A DNA stretch of 16,550 nt, from the NCBI GenBank assembly GCA_045659025.1, contig JAZOWA010000012.1, positions 1-16,550 of the forward strand. The letters run 5' to 3'. The DNA comes from SIG455 sp045659025. GTDB lineage: Bacteria > Bacillota > Clostridia > UMGS1810. The position numbers were made by a program, and so were the translations under genes. Shown in pieces: positions 6,939 to 14,141 of the stretch (position 1 is its first letter; every line of letters begins with the position of its first letter). The notes beneath the pieces were generated by a model. The model did not search any database, was not told the origin of the DNA, and worked only from the letters and a program-made list of their open reading frames with translations.

Positions 6939-7769
6939 ATGCTGTTTTTTCAGCGACATAAGGGTAAGATTATTCTTATTGCGGTTACTGTTTTGCTTGT
7001 GCTTGTGATGGCATTGTCTGCCATTCCGTCGGCAAAGCCTAATTTTGTGAGTAACGCTGTGAACGTGGTGCTCTCACCCGTGCAGAAGGTGATCAGTAAG
7101 AGCATTAATTCCACACAGAGCTTCTTTTCGTTTATGTTCAATATGGATAAGTACGAGAATGAGAACAAGGTTCTTTCCGAGAAGATATCTGCTTTGGAGA
7201 AGGAACTCCGTGAGACGGAGGAACTCAAGAAGGAGAACACCCGTCTCCGTGCTATGCTGGAGATGAGGGAACGAACATTCCAATACGAGATTGAAGCGGC
7301 TGAGGTAATTGCCAAGGAAGCGGGTAACTGGTTCAATAGTTTCACTATTGATAAGGGCACGTCAGATGGCGTTGCGGTGCATAATCCTGTCATCACAAGC
7401 AGCGGTTTGGTGGGTTATGTATCAGAAGCAGGGCCCACCTATTCCAAGGTGGTGTCCATTATAGATTCCACATCTTCTGTGGCGGCCACTGTAAAGCGTA
7501 CGGGTGATTCTGCAGTTGTAGAGGGCGACCTCAAACTTCAGGAACGTGGCTTGTGTCGGATGGTGTATGTAAATAAAAATTCCGTCATCACCGCAGGGGA
7601 TGACCTTGAAACCTCTGGCATGGGTGGCATCTACCCCAGAGACCTCTACATCGGCAAGATCAAAGAAGTCTCTGCCGACGGTACGGGTCTTTCCCAACAG
7701 GCGATAATAGAGCCTGCAGTTAATTTTGATTCGATTTCCGAGGTGTTTGTAATTACAGGTGTAAAATGA
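6939..7769 (+). CDS. mreC: Rod shape-determining protein MreC
   Basis: Bitopic membrane protein that links cytoplasmic MreB and RodA-PBP2 to the extracellular space; MreC binding activates PBP2. The 276 residues show a basic N terminus (QRHKGK), one membrane helix at about 10-28, a coiled coil at about 70-112 rich in E, K and L, and two beta-barrel subdomains. These include NWFNSFTIDKGTSDGV, ITSSGLVGYVSEAG and GDDLETSGMGGIYPRDLYIGKI, all standard MreC motifs. A near-perfect AAGGAGG site stands 7 nt before the ATG. mreD follows closely. Confidence 0.95.
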   Translation: MLFFQRHKGKIILIAVTVLLVLVMALSAIPSAKPNFVSNAVNVVLSPVQKVISKSINSTQSFFSFMFNMDKYENENKVLSEKISALEKELRETEELKKENTRLRAMLEMRERTFQYEIEAAEVIAKEAGNWFNSFTIDKGTSDGVAVHNPVITSSGLVGYVSEAGPTYSKVVSIIDSTSSVAATVKRTGDSAVVEGDLKLQERGLCRMVYVNKNSVITAGDDLETSGMGGIYPRDLYIGKIKEVSADGTGLSQQAIIEPAVNFDSISEVFVITGVK

Positions 7770-7774
7770 TATAA

Positions 7775-7781
7775 GGAAAGG
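7775..7781 (+). promoter_or_regulatory. Ribosome-binding site fixing the mreD start
   Basis: GGAAAGG is 11 nt before ATG 7793 but only 2 nt before the alternative in-frame GTG 7784. The spacing favours the ATG. Confidence 0.7.
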
Positions 7782-7792
7782 ATGTGACAGAT

Positions 7793-8308
7793 ATGAACAC
7801 TCGCACAAGACGTTATATTATGTCTTATTTGTTGCTTGTCGTTGCATATTTGTTGCAGACAACCCTTATCCGTGAGATAGCGATTTTCAAGGTTGCACCT
7901 TCTCTTATGTTGGTTTCGGTGATATGTTTTTCGCTGGTCAACGAGGAGGTGAGCGCCGCCATATACGGTGGTATAGCAGGACTTTTGATGGATATTTCAT
8001 CAGGTGGAGCGATTGGTTTTAACGCAATTTTGATGCTGTATCTTGCTCTGGCTCTGGTGATATTCGGTCAGGATCTTTTCCATGATACGGTTCGTTCCGC
8101 CACATTCCTTGTGGTGATATCCACCATCTTGTATGAGGCTGTGTTTGCATTTTTCAATTTTGCCATATTCGGCAACTCATCATTCTGGTATATGATACTT
8201 AGAGTTGCCCTTGTGGAAGCGGTATATAACGGAGTGTTTGCTCCTTTGATATACCTTATGTTTCGTAAATTTCTTAAAATCCGTACAGGTCATTCCTTGT
8301 TTGATTAA
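7793..8308 (+). CDS. mreD: Rod shape-determining protein MreD
   Basis: A small polytopic membrane protein of the elongasome, 171 residues, with about five hydrophobic helices. It starts MNTRTRRYIMSYLLLV. The ORLIRE-type segment TTLIREIAIFKVAPSLMLVSVICFSLV and the following YGGIAGLLMDISSGGAIGF region (quoted here in parts of the same helix-loop-helix unit) are the conserved N-terminal block of MreD. MreD sequences are poorly conserved, so the call rests on hydropathy, length, this block and position between mreC and a class B PBP. The gene lies 23 nt after mreC. Confidence 0.9.
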   Translation: MNTRTRRYIMSYLLLVVAYLLQTTLIREIAIFKVAPSLMLVSVICFSLVNEEVSAAIYGGIAGLLMDISSGGAIGFNAILMLYLALALVIFGQDLFHDTVRSATFLVVISTILYEAVFAFFNFAIFGNSSFWYMILRVALVEAVYNGVFAPLIYLMFRKFLKIRTGHSLFD

Positions 8309-8324
8309 TAAATCCCCGTTTCAG

Positions 8325-8330
8325 AGGAGG
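8325..8330 (+). promoter_or_regulatory. Ribosome-binding site deciding the PBP2 start
   Basis: AGGAGG lies 10 nt before TTG 8341 and only 1 nt before the in-frame GTG 8332. Initiation at GTG 8332 is therefore unlikely, and TTG is the better start. Confidence 0.65.
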
Positions 8331-8340
8331 TGTGAGAAAC

Positions 8341-10395
8341 TTGCCTGAAAAAGACAATTACGGTAAAATAATAGTTTTATATATATTCACGGCGATTCTT
8401 GCGTTTCTCATACTTATCCGCCTTGTTGACCTTCAGGTTATAAACGGTGCGAAGTATGCGGCTACCAGCGAGAGTCGTCTTGTGCGTTCAGTAAGGGTTG
8501 CAGCCCCCCGTGGTGAGATCCTTGACCGCAATGGCAAGACCTTGGTGACCAACCGTATTGGCTTTGCGGTGCAGCTGCAAAAGACCACAGCAGACAATGA
8601 TGAACTCAATGCCACCATAATGTCTCTTATATCCCTTATGGAGACCTACGGGCAGAAATATACTGACACTCTTCAGCTCAATGGTGACGGTACTGCTTTC
8701 CTTTTTGATACTTACGAAGGAGAGAAAAGGGATAAGAAAATCATTGCCCTTTGCAAGGATTTCAAGGTCAAGGAGTATAGTGCCAACGCATTTTTTGATG
8801 CTTTGTGTAAGAAATACGAAATATCTGATTCGTACAATGTGTACGAAAAACGCAGGATTATGGGTGTGCGTTATGAGATGACCACCCGTAATTTCAGTAT
8901 AAGCAATCCTTATATCTTTGCTCCCGATGTGGATATGTCCACGATTATGATACTCAGGGAACGTAGTATGGAGTATCCGGGTGTAAATATCATCACCAAC
9001 TCTGTCAGGGAATACGCTCAGGACGGTATGGCATCCCATATCCTCGGCAGGGTGGGTATAATCTATCGTGAGGAGTATGAGAAACTCAAAGACGAAAATT
9101 ACGGTATGAACGATATCATCGGTAAAGATGGTATGGAGAAATATCTTGAGAAATATGTCCGTGGTAAAGACGGCAGAAGTAGTGTGGAGCAGACCATTCA
9201 GGGTAAGACTGCTCTTATAACCGATGAGGTTGCCCCCATTGCAGGAAATAACGCTATGCTCACCATTGATATGGATGTTCAGCGTGCGGCGGAGAATGCC
9301 CTTGCAACCACTATAAACAATCTCCGTGCAAGCGGTAGCCGAGGCAGTGAAGCGGCTGCGGGCGCTTGCGTGGCGGTGGATGTAAATACGGGTGAGATTC
9401 TTGCTATTGCCAACCATCCCACTTTCAACTTAAAGACCTTTGACGAAGACTATTCAAAATTGTATAAAGACCCCCGTAAGCCGATGTTCAATCGTGCTAT
9501 AAGCGGTGCTTATGAGCCGGGTTCCACCTTCAAGATGCTCACGTCTATTGCGGCTTTGGAAGAAGGGATAATCACCCCCCAGACTCGAGTACTCGATAAG
9601 GGTGTATACGAATACTATGGCCAGAAGTTTAACTGCTGGATTTACTCCGACACGGGCAAGACCCACGGTTCTGTCAATGTATCCGAGGCGATAAGGGATT
9701 CCTGTAACTTCTTTTTCTATGATGTGGGACGGATGCTGGGCGTGAATAAGCTTGTGTCCTACGGCAAGAAAATTGGTCTTGGAGAGTATACGGGTATAGA
9801 GATAGAAGGGGAGACCAGGGGTACCCTTGCCAACCCTCAGTATAAGGAGAAGGTCTTTGACCAGCAATGGTTCCCGGGAGATACCTTGCAGATGTCGATC
9901 GGTCAGTCTTTCAATCTGTTTTCTCCTTTGCAACTTGCTGGATATACTGCCACCATTGCCAATGGAGGTACCCGATATAAACTCCGTCTGCTCAAGAATG
10001 TCCGTGACAGACAGACGGGTGATGAAACCGTCTCTGGTGAGCCGGAGATACTTGGCACTATCAAGATGAAGGAATCCACCAAGAACGCAGTTTCCCTCGG
10101 CATGCGCAAAGTATGTCAGGAGGGCGGTACGGCGGCAAGTGTGTTTGGTAACTATCCCATAGAGGTTTGTGCCAAGACGGGTTCTGCTCAGGTATCAAGA
10201 GGTGTGGCAAACGGTGTGTTCGTTGCCTTTGCCCCTTATAAAGACCCTCAGATTGCAGTTGCCGTTGTGGTGGAAAACGCAGGTTCGGGTAATGCGGTGG
10301 CACCGATTGCAAGGGATGTTTTTGATGCATATTTTAAGCTGGATGCAGTCAAAAACAAGGATAATTTCTATAATAAGAATTCCCTTCTCCCTTGA
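8341..10395 (+). CDS. mrdA: Class B penicillin-binding protein 2 (elongation transpeptidase)
   Basis: Monofunctional DD-transpeptidase that crosslinks peptidoglycan and partners RodA in the elongasome. From TTG 8341 the protein has 684 residues: a short cytoplasmic tail, one membrane anchor at about 9-30, and the pedestal/dimerisation domain (APRGEILDRNGKTL). The transpeptidase domain has the active-site STFK at 395-398 (Ser395), SCN at 454-456 and KTG at 612-614. All three catalytic motifs are intact and no PASTA repeats follow. The position after mreBCD argues for PBP2 rather than the divisome FtsI or sporulation SpoVD, although these are similar in sequence. A GTG at 8332 is possible but sits against the ribosome-binding site. 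Confidence 0.93.
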   Translation: MPEKDNYGKIIVLYIFTAILAFLILIRLVDLQVINGAKYAATSESRLVRSVRVAAPRGEILDRNGKTLVTNRIGFAVQLQKTTADNDELNATIMSLISLMETYGQKYTDTLQLNGDGTAFLFDTYEGEKRDKKIIALCKDFKVKEYSANAFFDALCKKYEISDSYNVYEKRRIMGVRYEMTTRNFSISNPYIFAPDVDMSTIMILRERSMEYPGVNIITNSVREYAQDGMASHILGRVGIIYREEYEKLKDENYGMNDIIGKDGMEKYLEKYVRGKDGRSSVEQTIQGKTALITDEVAPIAGNNAMLTIDMDVQRAAENALATTINNLRASGSRGSEAAAGACVAVDVNTGEILAIANHPTFNLKTFDEDYSKLYKDPRKPMFNRAISGAYEPGSTFKMLTSIAALEEGIITPQTRVLDKGVYEYYGQKFNCWIYSDTGKTHGSVNVSEAIRDSCNFFFYDVGRMLGVNKLVSYGKKIGLGEYTGIEIEGETRGTLANPQYKEKVFDQQWFPGDTLQMSIGQSFNLFSPLQLAGYTATIANGGTRYKLRLLKNVRDRQTGDETVSGEPEILGTIKMKESTKNAVSLGMRKVCQEGGTAASVFGNYPIEVCAKTGSAQVSRGVANGVFVAFAPYKDPQIAVAVVVENAGSGNAVAPIARDVFDAYFKLDAVKNKDNFYNKNSLLP

Positions 10396-10433
10396 TGAGG
10401 CATCCAAAACATTACAAATAAGTAAAAAAAGTG

Positions 10434-10471
10434 TTGATTAGATAGACAAGCAATAAGATATATTGTAGTAT
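10434..10471 (+). promoter_or_regulatory. Possible promoter for minD-mgsA
   Basis: The 114-bp gap between the PBP2 gene and minD is AT-rich. The possible pairs are TTGATT (10434-10439) with TATATT (10459-10464) at 19 bp, or TAGACA (10443-10448) with TAGTAT (10466-10471) at 17 bp. Neither is strong. No terminator is visible after the PBP2 gene, so read-through is also likely. Confidence 0.35.
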
Positions 10472-10509
10472 ATATTTGTGGAAGTATTTGTATCGGAAGG
10501 AGCGATGAT

Positions 10510-11307
10510 ATGGGAGAGGCAATAGTTATCACCTCGGGTAAAGGTGGAGTAGGTAAGAGTACCACCACTGCTAATTTAGGAGTAGCCCTTGCGTCCCTTG
10601 GTAAGAAGGTCATCGTTGTAGACACCGATATAGGTCTTCGCAATCTTGATGTTGTGTTGGGTCTTGAAGACAGTATTGTCTATGACCTTGTGGATGTTAT
10701 AGGTGATGAATCCCTTTACGACAAGGCACTTTTAGAAGACCCCAACCATCCTGGACTGTGGTTTCTCCCTGCGGCACAGACTTGCGATAAGACCGCGATC
10801 AACGGCGAGCAGATGGCGAAACTGTGCAAACGTCTTAGAAAAGATGCTGACTATGTTCTGATAGATTGCCCTGCGGGTATTGAGCAGGGATTTAAGAATG
10901 CTGTATCAGGTGCTGACAGAGCAGTGGTTGTCACCATTGCAGAGAAAGCGGCGATCCGTGATGCTGACAGAATCATTGATCTCCTAAATGAAAATGGTAT
11001 AGAGGACATCAAATTCGTGATTAACCGTATCCGTCCCAATTTAGTCAAGCATGGATACACCATGAATGTGGATGATGCCATAGACGCTCTGTGCGTACCT
11101 GTAATAGGTGTCATTCCCGAGGATGTCAATATAATCATCACGGCAGATAAAGGCAGGAGCGTTGTGGATATGCGCAATTCCGTATCAGGCATGGCATATC
11201 GCAATATCGCCCGCAGAATCACGGGAGAGCGTGTGCCGATTATGGATATGGTAGATGAGGACAGATTTTCTGTTAAATTGAGACGTCTGTTTTCAAGGAA
11301 ATGGTAA
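10510..11307 (+). CDS. minD: Septum site-determining protein MinD
   Basis: Membrane-associated P-loop ATPase that positions the division site, normally by recruiting MinC, with MinE or MinJ/DivIVA setting topology. The 265 residues contain the deviant Walker A KGGVGKST with Lys11 and Lys16, the switch I segment DTDIGLRNLDVVLGLE, and the Walker B/switch II DCPAGIEQGF typical of MinD rather than ParA or MipZ. A short basic amphipathic C terminus (RFSVKLRRLFSRKW) fits the membrane-targeting helix. GGAAGGAG precedes the ATG. No minC or minE adjoins it, which is unusual for Clostridia. mgsA follows after 36 bp. Confidence 0.95.
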   Translation: MGEAIVITSGKGGVGKSTTTANLGVALASLGKKVIVVDTDIGLRNLDVVLGLEDSIVYDLVDVIGDESLYDKALLEDPNHPGLWFLPAAQTCDKTAINGEQMAKLCKRLRKDADYVLIDCPAGIEQGFKNAVSGADRAVVVTIAEKAAIRDADRIIDLLNENGIEDIKFVINRIRPNLVKHGYTMNVDDAIDALCVPVIGVIPEDVNIIITADKGRSVVDMRNSVSGMAYRNIARRITGERVPIMDMVDEDRFSVKLRRLFSRKW

Positions 11308-11343
11308 ACTCTTTAATTAAACAAACAGGAAGGAAGATTCTTA

Positions 11344-11757
11344 ATGAATATAGCGCTTATTGCTCATGATAAGAAGAAGGAGCTCATGGTGCAGTTCTGT
11401 ATTGCCTACACCTCAATCCTTTCCAATCACGATTTGTTTGCTACGGGTACCACGGGAGGTCTGGTGTCCGATGCCACAGGGCTTAAGGTACATCGTTTCC
11501 TTTCAGGCCCCCAGGGCGGCGATCAGCAGATAGGAGCGCGTATCGCTTATAATGAGATTGACCTTGTGCTCTTTTTCCGTGACCCTTTGTCATCACAACC
11601 TCAGGAGCCGGACGTGTCGGCACTTATGAGGCTTTGTGATGTTCACAATATCCCCCTTGCTACTAATGTGGCTACTGCCGAGGTGCTTATCCACGGTCTT
11701 GACAGAGGCGACCTTGCATGGCGAGATATTGTAAACCCCAAAACAAAAGAGATTTAA
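11344..11757 (+). CDS. mgsA: Methylglyoxal synthase with His-to-Gln change in the active site
   Basis: Converts dihydroxyacetone phosphate to methylglyoxal and phosphate, a bypass of lower glycolysis used under sugar-phosphate stress. The 137 residues align along their full length with B. subtilis MgsA. Conserved features are ALIAHDKKK with His8 (E. coli His19), ATGTTG (33-38), SGPQGGDQQIGA with catalytic Asp60 (E. coli Asp71), FFRDPL and EPDVSALMRLCDV with Asp90 (E. coli Asp101). The residue before EPD is Gln87 (codon CAG) where the family has His (E. coli His98). The gene is otherwise intact. It follows minD, as in many Firmicutes clusters, and has a good GGAAGGAAG ribosome-binding site. 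Confidence 0.94.
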   Translation: MNIALIAHDKKKELMVQFCIAYTSILSNHDLFATGTTGGLVSDATGLKVHRFLSGPQGGDQQIGARIAYNEIDLVLFFRDPLSSQPQEPDVSALMRLCDVHNIPLATNVATAEVLIHGLDRGDLAWRDIVNPKTKEI

Positions 11758-11770
11758 TTCGAGTTTATAT

Positions 11771-11806
11771 AGCAGACATATAGCCGATCATGGCATTATG
11801 TCTGCT
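11771..11806 (+). terminator. Stem-loop after mgsA, possible weak terminator
   Basis: AGCAGACAT (11771-11779) pairs with ATGTCTGCT (11798-11806). Inside, GCC (11782-11784) can pair with GGC (11792-11794) across a symmetric internal loop. The tail is TTCGG rather than a T-run, so termination may be inefficient or absent. The structure separates minD-mgsA from the next gene. Confidence 0.5.
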
Positions 11807-11847
11807 TTCGGTTATGTTATAGATAAAAATACGGAGGATAGTATACA

Positions 11848-12357
11848 ATGGATGTTTTTTGTGAATATATTGTGACTAAGAAAAAGGGAATCAAAGAGTC
11901 CCTTCTCATAGCGGGCATAGCACTTCTTGCGGCGTTTCTCGTGTCTGTATGCGGCTTGTTTTTCTTCACCGCTTACGGCAATATCGCCTTCTTGCTTACG
12001 GTAGGTATTGTGCTGGGTTCGTACTATCTTATCAAGATGTTCAATATAGAGTATGAATATATGCTCACCAACGGCGAGATAGATGTTGACCGCATAAGAA
12101 ACCGTGCCAAGAGAGACCGCCTCATCACCGTTAAGGTAAAGGATTTTCAGATACTTGCCCCCGCTGGCAAGGCGGAATTTTCTGCCGAGGAGAATGCCAA
12201 TTTTACAAGGGTAATTGATGCTTCGTCCACTCCCGATAGTGACAGAGCATATTTCGCAGTGTTTTCCAAAGACGGCCAGACTATCAAGCTGATTTTTGAG
12301 CCTAGTGACAGAATGCTTGAGAATATCAGACTTTATATTCCCAGTAAGGTTAAATAA
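11848..12357 (+). CDS. Conserved two-helix membrane protein, possibly DUF6106
   Basis: A 169-residue protein with a short charged N terminus (MDVFCEYIVTKKKG) and two membrane helices at about 19-41 and 46-63. The cytoplasmic C-terminal domain begins NIEYEYMLTNGEIDVDRI, then a basic stretch RNRAKRDRLI. The phrase 'EYEYMLTNGEIDVDRI...R.KRDRLITV' is what I recall from clostridial proteins annotated DUF6106; the family name is from memory. The C-terminal domain could be a PH-like beta structure of the kind seen in bacterial membrane-anchored PH proteins (inference). GGAGGA precedes the ATG, and the stop is 10 nt before acpS, so the genes are probably co-transcribed. The function is unknown. Confidence 0.85.
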   Translation: MDVFCEYIVTKKKGIKESLLIAGIALLAAFLVSVCGLFFFTAYGNIAFLLTVGIVLGSYYLIKMFNIEYEYMLTNGEIDVDRIRNRAKRDRLITVKVKDFQILAPAGKAEFSAEENANFTRVIDASSTPDSDRAYFAVFSKDGQTIKLIFEPSDRMLENIRLYIPSKVK

Positions 12358-12367
12358 GGAGCAGATT

Positions 12368-13639
12368 ATGCTTATTGGTATAGATATAGCAGAGATATCA
12401 AGATTTGAGGATGTGTCCGATAAATTCATTGATACCTGCTTTACTGAAGAGGAAAGGGCGGACTTCAAGCCAAAGCGCAGGGCAGAGTCCATGGCGGGTG
12501 CATTTTCTGCCAAGGAAGCCTTTGCCAAGGCAATCGGCACTGGAGTAAGAGGTTTCTCGTTAAGGGATATATCCCTTCTCCACGAAGATAATGGCAAACC
12601 CTATTTCAAATTTTCGGATAAAATCAAATCCCTTCTTTGCAAAATGGGTATAAGCAATGTGGATGTCACCATATCCCATGACGGCGGTTTTGCAGTTGCC
12701 GTAGCGTCTGCCAAGCAGATAAAAGGGGCAGAGATTCTCCCTCAGGCCATATCCCTTACCGATACGGATAAGAGTGATGTTATATCCTACGACCTTGTAA
12801 GGTCGTCTTTGCCTGAGAGAAGGCAGGATATCCACAAGGGAGATTGCGGCAGGATTTTTATTGTGGCAGGGTCTAAGGGACTTACAGGTGCAGGGATACT
12901 TGCATCAAAGGCAGCCCTTCGTAGCGGTGGCGGTCTCATCACCCTGGGATGCTGTGAATCCCTTAACCCCATATTTGAGATCTCTCTGCACGAGGTCATG
13001 ACCTATCCTTTAGATGATGCAGATGGCACACTAACTTTGGCGAGTGCAGATGCCATACTAGATAAAGCATCTTCCAGTGATGTAGTAGCTTTTGGTTGCG
13101 GTTTGTCCCGAAGTGATGATATTTATAAAATCCTTGAGACCATACTTCCCCGCATAGAATGCCCTATAGTGATAGATGCAGATGGTCTAAATGCACTCAG
13201 CAGGAATATAGATATACTAAAGACGGCGAAATCAAAGGTGATTTTAACTCCCCATATAGGCGAGTTTTCAAGGTTGACGGGATTATCTGCCGAGGAAATC
13301 TGTGCAGACAGATCCAAGGTAGCATCACAATTTGCGACTAAGTGGGGTGTCACGGTGGTCCTTAAATCCGAGCGCACCGTTGTAGCCCGACCCGACGGGG
13401 ATGTAAGATGCAATTTATTGGGTAATAGCGGTATGGCGACCGGTGGTAGCGGAGATGTGCTTACGGGTATTATCGCATCATTTATCGGTCAGGGTATAGA
13501 AAACCCTGTGGAGACGGCGGTATATATCCATTCTCTTTCTGCGGATATCGCATCATTGGAAAAGGGCACATACGGTCTTATCCCCACTGATGTGATAGAG
13601 ACAATTCCCACCGCCATAAAACTCATATCAGGTAAATAA
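12368..13639 (+). CDS. acpS/nnrD: Fusion: holo-ACP synthase (AcpS) + ADP-dependent NAD(P)HX dehydratase (NnrD)
   Basis: One uninterrupted 423-residue ORF with two enzymes. Residues 1-118 are AcpS, which transfers 4'-phosphopantetheine from CoA to acyl carrier protein: IGIDIAEISRF with Mg-binding Asp6, FSAKEAFAKAIGTG with Glu50 and Lys54, and TISHDGGFAVAVA. After a linker of about 20 residues, 139-423 is the YjeF C-terminal/carbohydrate kinase-like dehydratase that repairs hydrated NAD(P)H using ADP. Its motifs are HKGDCGRIFIVAGSKGLTGA (156-175), SGGGLITLG, DADGLNALS (270-278), LTPHIGEF and GNSGMATGGSGDVL with catalytic Asp363. The NnrE epimerase domain, often fused to NnrD, is absent. I chose ATG 12368, with AAGGAG upstream, because it gives the canonical AcpS N terminus. 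Confidence 0.93.
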   Translation: MLIGIDIAEISRFEDVSDKFIDTCFTEEERADFKPKRRAESMAGAFSAKEAFAKAIGTGVRGFSLRDISLLHEDNGKPYFKFSDKIKSLLCKMGISNVDVTISHDGGFAVAVASAKQIKGAEILPQAISLTDTDKSDVISYDLVRSSLPERRQDIHKGDCGRIFIVAGSKGLTGAGILASKAALRSGGGLITLGCCESLNPIFEISLHEVMTYPLDDADGTLTLASADAILDKASSSDVVAFGCGLSRSDDIYKILETILPRIECPIVIDADGLNALSRNIDILKTAKSKVILTPHIGEFSRLTGLSAEEICADRSKVASQFATKWGVTVVLKSERTVVARPDGDVRCNLLGNSGMATGGSGDVLTGIIASFIGQGIENPVETAVYIHSLSADIASLEKGTYGLIPTDVIETIPTAIKLISGK

Positions 13640-13791
13640 AAAAATCATTTCAGATCTGTTATAATACGCCGTGTATCTGTCAATAATACAACTACCGTAG
13701 CTTCTGACTTTTGATTAAAAAAGGCAGGTATGTCCCCGACGTTTACATAGTACACGGCAAATCCAAAGCGGACTATCTGGTATAAACTGCA

Positions 13792-13808
13792 TTTGACTTT
13801 AAGTCAAA
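13792..13808 (+). promoter_or_regulatory. 17-bp palindrome over the -35 box, candidate antitoxin operator
   Basis: TTTGACTT (13792-13799), a central T, then AAGTCAAA (13801-13808) form a perfect inverted repeat overlapping the TTGACT -35 hexamer. Ribbon-helix-helix antitoxins commonly repress their own operon by binding such sites. Binding here is inferred. Confidence 0.55.
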
Positions 13809-13821
13809 AGATTTGTATAAT
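13793..13821 (+). promoter_or_regulatory. Promoter of the antitoxin-toxin operon
   Basis: TTGACT (13793-13798) and TATAAT (13816-13821) have a 17-bp spacer. Transcription would start near 13828, giving a leader of about 35 nt before the ATG at 13863. Confidence 0.8.
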
Positions 13822-13862
13822 GTAGTATATCAGTATGTATGCGAATGGGGGCTTGAATAAGG

Positions 13863-14138
13863 ATGTCACGACAAAAAAAGATACTTATCAGTGTACCTGA
13901 TTCTTTATTGACAGAAGTAGATGAGTTTGCCACTTCACAGAACATAAACCGTAGTGAGTTCATACGGGATGCCATGCGACTTTATATCAAAGAGCGCAAG
14001 AAGGCAGAGCTTGTATCCAAACTCCGTCGGGGATATGAAGAGATGTCGGAGATCAATCTTGACATTGCCACACTTTGTGTAAGTGCAGATGAGCAACAGC
14101 AGTTAAGCTACGAGGCGAAACTTCTGGAGTGTGATTAA
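13863..14138 (+). CDS. EndoAI-type ribbon-helix-helix antitoxin (CopG/MazE-like)
   Basis: A 91-residue protein that should neutralise the adjacent MazF RNase and may bind DNA as a dimer. The N-terminal ribbon-helix-helix is visible: beta strand KKILISVPDSLL (5-16), helix 1 with LTEVDEFATSQ, the turn NINRSEFIRDAMR and helix 2 ending YIKERKK. The C-terminal part RRGYEEMSEINLDIA closely resembles B. subtilis EndoAI (RRGYMEMAKINLNIS), the region that blocks MazF. It therefore belongs to the EndoAI group rather than AbrB-type MazE. The ATG has only a weak AAGG nearby. The stop is 3 nt before the toxin start, the usual coupled order with antitoxin first. Confidence 0.92.
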   Translation: MSRQKKILISVPDSLLTEVDEFATSQNINRSEFIRDAMRLYIKERKKAELVSKLRRGYEEMSEINLDIATLCVSADEQQQLSYEAKLLECD

Positions 14139-14141
14139 AAA

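Larger units (their letters stand above)
13640..13862 (+). other. 223-bp gap before the antitoxin gene, with pairing potential and promoter signals
   Basis: No ORF with coding character is seen. An extended -10 (TGTTATAAT, 13657-13665) lacks a good -35. GCCGTGTA (13668-13675) is matched exactly by TACACGGC (13751-13758), which could close a structured RNA of about 91 nt. A competing pairing joins 13673-13681 with 13723-13731 using several wobbles. A second extended -10 (TGGTATAAA, 13778-13786) and the promoter described separately follow. I could not match this region to a known riboswitch or ncRNA class. Confidence 0.4.

Noticed and set aside
8488..9417. 309-residue ORF on the minus strand
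   Set aside because: It is a shadow of the PBP2 gene, which has all catalytic motifs; the reverse translation has no recognisable domain or ribosome-binding site.
12296..12367. Upstream extension of the AcpS-NnrD ORF
   Set aside because: It overlaps the preceding gene, and ATG 12368 with AAGGAG gives the canonical AcpS N terminus (MLIGIDI).
11812..12597. 261-residue ORF on the minus strand
   Set aside because: It is antisense to two well-supported + strand genes and low in domain-like content.
13668..13758. Known riboswitch class in the gap before the antitoxin
   Set aside because: I compared it by eye with remembered THF, fluoride, guanidine and SRP RNA core motifs and saw none; only generic pairing is supported.
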